The notes under the pieces are model-generated. The model was not told the DNA's origin and ran no database searches. It worked only from the letters and a program-made list of their open reading frames with translations. A stretch of 64,000 nucleotides of DNA from Williamsia muralis (GTDB lineage: Bacteria; Actinomycetota; Actinomycetes; Mycobacteriales; Mycobacteriaceae), in the NCBI RefSeq assembly GCF_002735905.1, contig NZ_PEBD01000010.1, positions 1,364,001 to 1,428,000 on the forward strand, in the 5' to 3' direction. The position numbers and the translations under genes are program-made. Of this stretch, positions 59,551-64,000 are shown one piece after another (the first letter of the stretch is position 1; each line of letters begins with the position of its first letter).

Positions 59551-60003
59551 TCATGCAGCAGGCAGACCGGCGAGAGGCTGCACGGTCTTGGCGATGCCGT
59601 AGCCCGCACTCCACGGGTAGAGCCCAGCCGAATCCGGCCAGACCAGTTGCCACGCCGACACACTGCCGTAGACGCGGTTCGCGACGCGCAGGTCCGACGT
59701 GGTGAGTGCTTCGATGGCCACCAGGTCCAGGTCGTTGTCGAAGAAACCCGACAGGCGTTCACCGGCGGTGAGGCTGCCTCCGGCCCTTGCGATCCGGTGT
59801 CCGACAGTGTTCAGGATGGATCCCGCGGTGCCCGGTTCGAGTCCGTAGATGATCAGCTCGGGGTGCGCCAGCGAGGTCAGCCCGGTGGTGTAGGCGAGCG
59901 ACGGGAATCCGACCTGGACGGCCGCACGTACCGCGGTGACCGTCCAATAGCGCTTGGCGATCGCGCGGTGGGCGAAATCGACCGGATCGGATTGCTGACG
60001 CAT
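59551..60003 (-). CDS. DUF4262 family protein
   Basis: 150 residues. AYTTGLTSLAHPELIIYGLEPG is the core DUF4262 pattern (YTxGL...HPEL), with ERLSGFFDNDLDLVAIEAL and a C-terminal aromatic stretch (WQLVWPDSAGLYPWSAGYG). The family is small, cytoplasmic and of unknown function. It lies 71 nt upstream of the TerD-vWA gene on the same strand, so co-transcription is possible. Confidence 0.85.
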   Translation of the reverse strand: MRQQSDPVDFAHRAIAKRYWTVTAVRAAVQVGFPSLAYTTGLTSLAHPELIIYGLEPGTAGSILNTVGHRIARAGGSLTAGERLSGFFDNDLDLVAIEALTTSDLRVANRVYGSVSAWQLVWPDSAGLYPWSAGYGIAKTVQPLAGLPAA

Positions 60004-60116
60004 GGCGTCCTCCTTGGCTGTCTGGCTGGTGCAGATCGTTGTGCCGGGAGGTTAACGTCGGCCTCTGACAAGTCGGTGCTCTGACAGAGGCTTGCGTTCG
60101 AGTGCGCTCGAAGACC

Positions 60117-60122
60117 TAGCGT
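60117..60122 (+). promoter_or_regulatory. -10 element (TAGCGT) of the SDR gene
   Basis: TAGCGT followed by 7 nt and ATG 60130, the leaderless layout. Confidence 0.45.
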
Positions 60123-60129
60123 CGCCTCC

Positions 60130-60987
60130 ATGACAAAGAACTGGATCATCACCGGCGCATCCTCGGGCATCGGACGGGCTCTCACCGAAGCGGCGTTGGC
60201 CGCAGGGGACCGCGTGGTGGCCGCGATGCGACGACCCGAGCGGATCGCCGATCTGCTCACCACCTACCCCGACGCGCTGTTGGCGGTTCGCCACGATGTG
60301 CGCGACACCGCGTCTGCGGCCCACCTCGTCGTCGGCGCCGTGGAGCGCTTCGGTGCCATCGACGTTGTGGTCAACAACGGTGGAGTCGGGCAGATCGGGG
60401 CAGCCGAGGAAATCGACGACCAGCAATTGCGAGACATGCTCGATCAGCACCTGTTCGGTCCTGCAGCCCTGGTGCGGGCGATACTGCCCGGTATGCGAGA
60501 GCAAGGCAAAGGAACAATCGTGCAGATCAGCAGCCAAGGCGGACGCGTGTCATTCCCGGGTGCCGGGTCCTACTCCGCGGGTAAGTTCGCGCTCGAAGGG
60601 TGGTCTGAAGCTTTGGCCGGCGAGGTGGAACCGTTCGGCATCAGAGTTCTCATCGTCGAGCCGAGCCGCTTCCGAACGGGTTTCAACGCACCCGACGTAC
60701 TCAAACTCGCAACGCCATCGAAGACCTATGGCCCTCTGTTGGCTGCAGTGCGCACCGACATGCTGGCCGTGGACGGAAAGCAGGAGGGCGATCCCGCTCG
60801 CGCGGCGGACATCATCCGGTCGTTGGTCGACGCCGACAGCGCGCCGCTGCGAATCCCACTCGGACGTGAAGCGGTACGTCGGCTCGCCAACGCTCACCGA
60901 CGTGGACTCGAGGAACTCGACAAGATCGCCGCATTGTCCGAGAGCGCAGACTTTCCGGGCGTCCCAGAGTCGGTCCGGCCGGTCTAG
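60130..60987 (+). CDS. Short-chain dehydrogenase/reductase
   Basis: 285 residues. GASSGIGRAL binds NAD(P), NNGG (in place of NNAG) follows the beta-4 strand, Ser in IVQISSQGG and SYSAGKFALEG hold the Ser-Tyr-Lys triad. Arg-rich start of strand 2 (MRRPERI) favours NADP. The long C-terminus (AHRRGLEELDKIAALSESAD) is that of classical SDRs near 280 residues used as oxidoreductases of unknown substrate. Its stop codon overlaps the -10 of the next gene. Confidence 0.9.
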   Translation: MTKNWIITGASSGIGRALTEAALAAGDRVVAAMRRPERIADLLTTYPDALLAVRHDVRDTASAAHLVVGAVERFGAIDVVVNNGGVGQIGAAEEIDDQQLRDMLDQHLFGPAALVRAILPGMREQGKGTIVQISSQGGRVSFPGAGSYSAGKFALEGWSEALAGEVEPFGIRVLIVEPSRFRTGFNAPDVLKLATPSKTYGPLLAAVRTDMLAVDGKQEGDPARAADIIRSLVDADSAPLRIPLGREAVRRLANAHRRGLEELDKIAALSESADFPGVPESVRPV

Positions 60988-60990
60988 CGT
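60985..60990 (+). promoter_or_regulatory. -10 element (TAGCGT) of the MerR gene, overlapping the SDR stop codon
   Basis: TAGCGT begins with the TAG stop codon of the SDR gene and is followed by 6 nt and ATG 60997. Confidence 0.5.
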
Positions 60991-60996
60991 TGCATC

Positions 60997-61464
60997 ATGG
61001 CGACCCGAGATCTGATGAGCCGAGCGCTCGATGCGCTGCAGGGCGGCGACGAGTCGATGACCGTGGAGGCGGTCCACGGCCTGGTCGGTTCTGTCGAGGT
61101 GGACGGCCCGCTGGGCATCGCCGACGTGGCCGAACTGCTCGGCGTGTCCGCGCACACACTTCGCTACTACGAGCGAGCCGGCCTGGTCACGGTGCCACGA
61201 GATCTCGCCGGCCGACGTGCCTACGATGGCGCCGCTGTCCGGCGGCTGGTCTTCGTCTCCCGAATGCGCTTGTCGGGCATGCCGATGCGGGATCTGCAGC
61301 ACTATGTGGAATTGGCCGACCAAGGGGAGCGGACGGTTGCCGAGCGACTCGAGATCATGCTGGAGCAACGCGACACGATCACCCGGCGCATCCGCGAACT
61401 GGAGCTGTCGCTGGCGGCCACCGAGTACAAGATCGCGACGTACGGCGGCAACATCGGGCCGTGA
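60997..61464 (+). CDS. MerR-family transcriptional regulator
   Basis: 155 residues. After about 35 variable residues, a MerR winged helix (LGIADVAELLGVSAHTLRYY, ERAGLVTVPRDLAGRRAYD) and the dimerisation coiled coil (RTVAERLEIMLEQRDTITRR). No Cys-rich metal loop is present, so it is not a classical metal sensor; SoxR-type iron-sulfur Cys are also absent. It stands next to an SDR gene on the same strand, a common pairing in which the regulator controls a reductase that detoxifies the inducer. A dedicated -10 suggests it can be made separately. Confidence 0.88.
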   Translation: MATRDLMSRALDALQGGDESMTVEAVHGLVGSVEVDGPLGIADVAELLGVSAHTLRYYERAGLVTVPRDLAGRRAYDGAAVRRLVFVSRMRLSGMPMRDLQHYVELADQGERTVAERLEIMLEQRDTITRRIRELELSLAATEYKIATYGGNIGP

Positions 61465-61490
61465 TCACACCCTTTGTACTGTCGGCGGAG

Positions 61491-62333
61491 TCACCCGGCC
61501 TGATCGTGCAGGACGCGGCCACCCGTGGCGAAGGAACGCACTTTCGGGTCGAGCCAGATGTGCGCCGGAACGCCGCCGCCGAGGAGTGCCCGGGCAACTG
61601 CTGGTGACTCGCCGAGCGGGGTGTCAGCGGCGGCGATCACGATGTTGCCGTAACGACGGCCCTTGAGCATCGCGGGGTCGGCGATGATCGCGAGGTGCTC
61701 GAACAAGGTCCCCAAGGTGGCGGCCTCTGATCGGGCGAGTGAAAGGTCGCGGGTGTCACCACAATTGACCATGTAGACACCGCCAGGGGCCAGCACCCGA
61801 CGCACCTGGGCGGTGAACTCGGTGGTGATCAGTGCCGGTGGGGTGACGGCGGCGGAGAACACGTCACGAATGATCAGATCACGGCTGTTGTCGGTGAGTG
61901 ATTCGGTGACCTCGCGAGCGTCACCCACCCGCAGTCGGAGCAGTGGAGCACGAGGCAGATCGAACCATTCCCGCACCAAACGAGCCAATGTGTCGTCGAT
62001 GTCGACCGCGACCTGCCGGGCCTGCGAATAGTTCGCAGCGAGATGACGAGCCATGGAGCAGGCGCCGGCGCCGAGATGAAGAACGCGCAGTCGGCTCGAG
62101 GCCGGCCAGCGGTCACCGATGAGAGCGGCCATCCACTGCATGTACTCGAAGTCGAGCTGGCTGGGGTCGGAGAGGTTGATGTGAGAACTCTGCACGCCGT
62201 TGACGTTCAGTATCCAACCGTCGGTGAGGTGGTCACGAACCAGCTCGCAACTGCCCGTGTCGATCGGGTACACGCCGGGCTGCGGCCCGCCGGAATCGTT
62301 GCGGGCCTTGGGTTGTCGCGATGCGCGGCCCAT
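61491..62333 (-). CDS. Spermidine-synthase-like aminopropyltransferase/methyltransferase fold protein
   Basis: 280 residues. Rossmann-like methyltransferase fold: LRVLHLGAGACSMARHLAAN (nucleotide-binding glycine loop), VDIDDTLARLVREWFDL, LRLRVGDAREV and LIIRDVFSAAVTPPALITTE with an Asp in the position of the spermidine synthase catalytic Asp. The N-terminal 70 residues differ from classical SpeE. Actinobacteria have many such stand-alone homologues of unknown substrate. It begins 6 nt after the CysJ-like gene, so the two are one operon. Confidence 0.8.
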   Translation of the reverse strand: MGRASRQPKARNDSGGPQPGVYPIDTGSCELVRDHLTDGWILNVNGVQSSHINLSDPSQLDFEYMQWMAALIGDRWPASSRLRVLHLGAGACSMARHLAANYSQARQVAVDIDDTLARLVREWFDLPRAPLLRLRVGDAREVTESLTDNSRDLIIRDVFSAAVTPPALITTEFTAQVRRVLAPGGVYMVNCGDTRDLSLARSEAATLGTLFEHLAIIADPAMLKGRRYGNIVIAAADTPLGESPAVARALLGGGVPAHIWLDPKVRSFATGGRVLHDQAG

Positions 62334-62339
62334 CAGAGA

Positions 62340-63701
62340 TCAGTACACATCTCGCAGGTACCGCTTCTCCCGCTTGAGGGTGTTCACGTAGTCCTCCGCG
62401 GTCTCCGCATCGAACCCGCCGTGCTCGGCGACCACGTCATGAAGAGCCGAATCCACATCTTTCGCCATCTGCGAGGCGTCGCCGCAGACGTAGAAGTGTG
62501 CACCGTCCTCCAGCCAGGTGAACAGGTCGGCGCCGTTCTCCCGCATCCGGTCCTGCACGTAGACCTTCTGCTCCTGGTCCCGCGAAAACGCCAGATCAAG
62601 CCGGTCGAGGACGCCGTCGCGGCGGAACTGCACGATCTCGTCTTCGTACATGAAGTCCGTTGCCCGGAACTGGTCCCCGAAGAAGAGCCAGTTGCGTCCC
62701 CGAGCGCCCCTGGCCTTGCGTTCGTAGAGGAAGGAGCGGAACGGGGCGACGCCTGTACCCGGGCCCACCATGACCACCGGTACCGAGTCGTCGTCGGGCA
62801 GGCGGAACGAGCGGTTCTTCGACAAGAAGACACCGGCCGTGTCGCCCGCCTTGAGCCGGTCCGCGAGGTAGGTCGAGCACTGCCCTCGGCGGTCGCGCTG
62901 CGCCGAGCGATACCGAACCGCGGACACGGTCAGATGAACCATGCCCTTGTGTGTCAGTGGGCTCGACGAGATCGAGTAGACCCGATGGGTGAGCGGTCTG
63001 AGGAGTTCGAGCAGCTCGGTCGCGGATATCTCGAGCGCGGGTTCGAGGTCGAGCAGGTCCAGGACATCCTTACCCCACAACCATCCTTCAAGAGCCTCAC
63101 GTTCCTCGGTGGACAGAACGTGATCGAGTTCGGCATCGCGCGATCGTTCGGCCATGAAGTCGATCAGGTCGCGGGTGGGCAGAGAGATCTCGTACTCGTG
63201 TGTCAGGGCGTCCACCAGGGTGAACTCGCCGGCGCGGGTGGTGATCGGTTGGTGCGGATCTGCCCCGATCCTGGTGATCAACGCCGACACCAGGTGCGGG
63301 TCGTTGACCGGTCGGATGCCGAGGCCGTCGCCCGCTTCGTAGTCGATGTCGCTGTCGCCGAGATCGAAGACCACATGACGGACGTCCTTGGCCGAGTCCG
63401 AGCCGCGCAGTGGTCGATTGGCGACGAGCGTGGCGGCATAGGGGTTCTTGCGGGTCCACGGTGACCTTTTCGGCTTGGCCGGGCGGTCTGGGATCTTCTC
63501 GGCGCCGGGTATCTCCGGGGCCGACACCCCGCTGTCGAGCTCGGCGAGTGCCGCTCGGGCGGCGGCCAGAACTGCGTCGCGGTCGGTCGCGACGGCGCCT
63601 TCCGTTGTCGAGCCGGCGTCGAAACCGGCCAGGAAACCCGACAACCACATTCGCTGGTCGCCGGTATGGTCAAGGTCGTCTGGCAGGTTGGTAGTTCTCA
63701 T
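62340..63701 (-). CDS. Flavodoxin-less CysJ-like flavoprotein reductase
   Basis: 453 residues from ATG 63701 after GGTGAG; a longer frame to 63938 is not supported. FAD-binding and NADPH-binding domains of the CysJ / cytochrome P450 reductase group: RVYSISSSPLTHKGMVHLTV (FAD RxYS), GQCSTYLADRL, GPGTGVAPFRSFLYERKARG, CGDASQMAKDVDSALHDVV. The FMN flavodoxin domain of CysJ is missing and replaced by a short N-terminus (about 110 residues). It should pass electrons from NADPH to an unidentified partner. It starts an operon with the spermidine-synthase-like gene. Confidence 0.87.
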   Translation of the reverse strand: MRTTNLPDDLDHTGDQRMWLSGFLAGFDAGSTTEGAVATDRDAVLAAARAALAELDSGVSAPEIPGAEKIPDRPAKPKRSPWTRKNPYAATLVANRPLRGSDSAKDVRHVVFDLGDSDIDYEAGDGLGIRPVNDPHLVSALITRIGADPHQPITTRAGEFTLVDALTHEYEISLPTRDLIDFMAERSRDAELDHVLSTEEREALEGWLWGKDVLDLLDLEPALEISATELLELLRPLTHRVYSISSSPLTHKGMVHLTVSAVRYRSAQRDRRGQCSTYLADRLKAGDTAGVFLSKNRSFRLPDDDSVPVVMVGPGTGVAPFRSFLYERKARGARGRNWLFFGDQFRATDFMYEDEIVQFRRDGVLDRLDLAFSRDQEQKVYVQDRMRENGADLFTWLEDGAHFYVCGDASQMAKDVDSALHDVVAEHGGFDAETAEDYVNTLKREKRYLRDVY

Positions 63702-63787
63702 TAGCTCACCATTGTTCGTGATGTCGGAACCAGTGCCCCGGGGTGGGCCGGGCGCCGCTGCGTCGTTGAAGCGGCACCAAGCAGGAA

Positions 63788-63801
63788 TGAGGGTACCCTC
63801 A
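63788..63801. promoter_or_regulatory. 14-bp perfect palindrome between the CysJ-like gene and cobD
   Basis: TGAGGGTACCCTCA is perfectly symmetric; it is 87 nt upstream of the CysJ-like start and 51 nt upstream of cobD. Its length does not match the 19-bp IdeR box, so the regulator is unknown. Confidence 0.4.
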
Positions 63802-63851
63802 CTTGCTGTGATCGCCGGGCGCGCCTCACCAAGTCCTAGGATGAGCACACC

Positions 63852-64000
63852 ATGGTGACTGCTGGCTGGGACCGCGCCCTCGGGCTGACCGCGGGATATC
63901 TCCTCGACCGCATCTTCGGCGACCCGATGCGCTATCACCCGGTGGCCGGCATGGGTATCGCCGCGGGAAGGCTCGAGAGCATCCTGTATCGCGATTCACG
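63852..64000 (+). CDS. cobD: Adenosylcobinamide-phosphate synthase, N-terminal part (3' end outside window)
   Basis: About 49 residues to the window end, still open. GLTAGYLLDRIFGDPMRYHP and VAGMGIAAGRLES match the start of CobD/CbiB, a membrane protein that attaches aminopropanol (phosphate) to cobyric acid in late cobalamin synthesis. Start ATG 63852 (GTG 63855 alternative); TAGGAT at 63837-63842 is a likely -10, giving a very short leader. Identity rests on this N-terminal piece only. Confidence 0.8.
   Translation, partial: MVTAGWDRALGLTAGYLLDRIFGDPMRYHPVAGMGIAAGRLESILYRDS

Noticed and set aside
62043-63464. 473-codon plus-strand ORF opposite the CysJ-like gene
   Set aside because: Shadow frame crossing an operon junction on the other strand.
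63788-63801. IdeR/DtxR iron box
   Set aside because: The palindrome is only 14 bp and lacks the outer TTAGG/CCTAA parts of the 19-bp box.
1-64000. CRISPR arrays, insertion sequences, prophage or polyketide/peptide synthase clusters
   Set aside because: No regularly spaced repeats, transposase, integrase, phage structural or synthase genes were seen on either strand.

Overview
The window is chromosomal DNA of a high-GC, mycolic-acid-producing actinobacterium (order Mycobacteriales, most like Gordonia, Williamsia or Rhodococcus). The evidence is gene order shared with Mycobacterium: recO-uppS-hypothetical / zur-smtB / glyS, dgt-dnaG / small reverse gene / tRNA-Asn, and ahpE-DUF3052-lipoprotein / aceE-mabR-fabD-acpM-kas-accD6. 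There is one beta-ketoacyl-ACP synthase where Mycobacterium has kasA and kasB, which argues against Mycobacterium itself. Many genes have a TANNNT-like -10 element about 7 nt before the start codon, the usual leaderless-transcript layout of this order. The genus is inferred; no rRNA is present. Layout. 0-9.1 kb: housekeeping block (end of recO, decaprenyl diphosphate synthase, zinc regulators Zur and SmtB, glycyl-tRNA synthetase, a basic protein, a cold-shock-domain protein, dGTPase-like HD protein, primase) ending in tRNA-Asn and tRNA-Met. 9.2-17 kb: accessory block with an alpha/beta hydrolase of the haloacetate dehalogenase family, a sarcosine/N-methyl amino acid oxidase and two SARP-type regulators. 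17-26.2 kb: lipid block with a GntR-regulated acyl-CoA dehydrogenase, an Mce-associated-like membrane protein, a double TetR regulator, an enoyl-CoA isomerase-like protein, a FadD5-like acyl-CoA ligase, an NDMA-dependent alcohol dehydrogenase and a serine beta-lactamase-like hydrolase. 26.3-37.4 kb: core mycolate/FAS-II block on the minus strand (aceE, mabR, fabD, acpM, kas, accD6) with DUF3145, a lipoprotein, DUF3052, ahpE and tRNA-Val. 37.36-38.88 kb: short segment carrying a lipoprotein gene and flanked by the tRNA-Val 3' end and a degenerate copy of it, so a possible remnant of an integrated element. 38.9-46 kb: BMP-type ABC uptake operon ending in an ornithine-cyclodeaminase-family gene, a divergent GntR regulator with twin operators, and a nucleoside deaminase. 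46-48 kb: low-density stretch with small genes. 48.1-51.9 kb: DcuSR/CitAB-like two-component system divergent from a dicarboxylate symporter. 52-58.1 kb: potassium channel, catalase plus HAD phosphatase, and a WYL regulator divergent from an ABC-2 exporter. 58.2-64 kb: TerD-vWA protein, DUF4262 protein, SDR and MerR genes, a flavodoxin-less CysJ-like reductase with a spermidine-synthase-like protein, and the start of cobD. How it works together. The central theme is acyl metabolism: pyruvate dehydrogenase E1 makes acetyl-CoA, AccD6 carboxylates it, FabD loads malonyl groups on AcpM, and the KAS elongates, under MabR. The 17-25 kb block looks catabolic for fatty acyl or alcohol substrates. Several regulator genes sit beside clear palindromes, which are the best starting points for experiments. 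No CRISPR array, insertion sequence, prophage or secondary-metabolite synthase cluster was seen. No wholly new system could be demonstrated; the most unusual loci are the tRNA-Val-flanked segment, the BMP/OCD-like uptake cassette with its twin operators, the TerD-vWA/DUF4262 pair and the double TetR protein.
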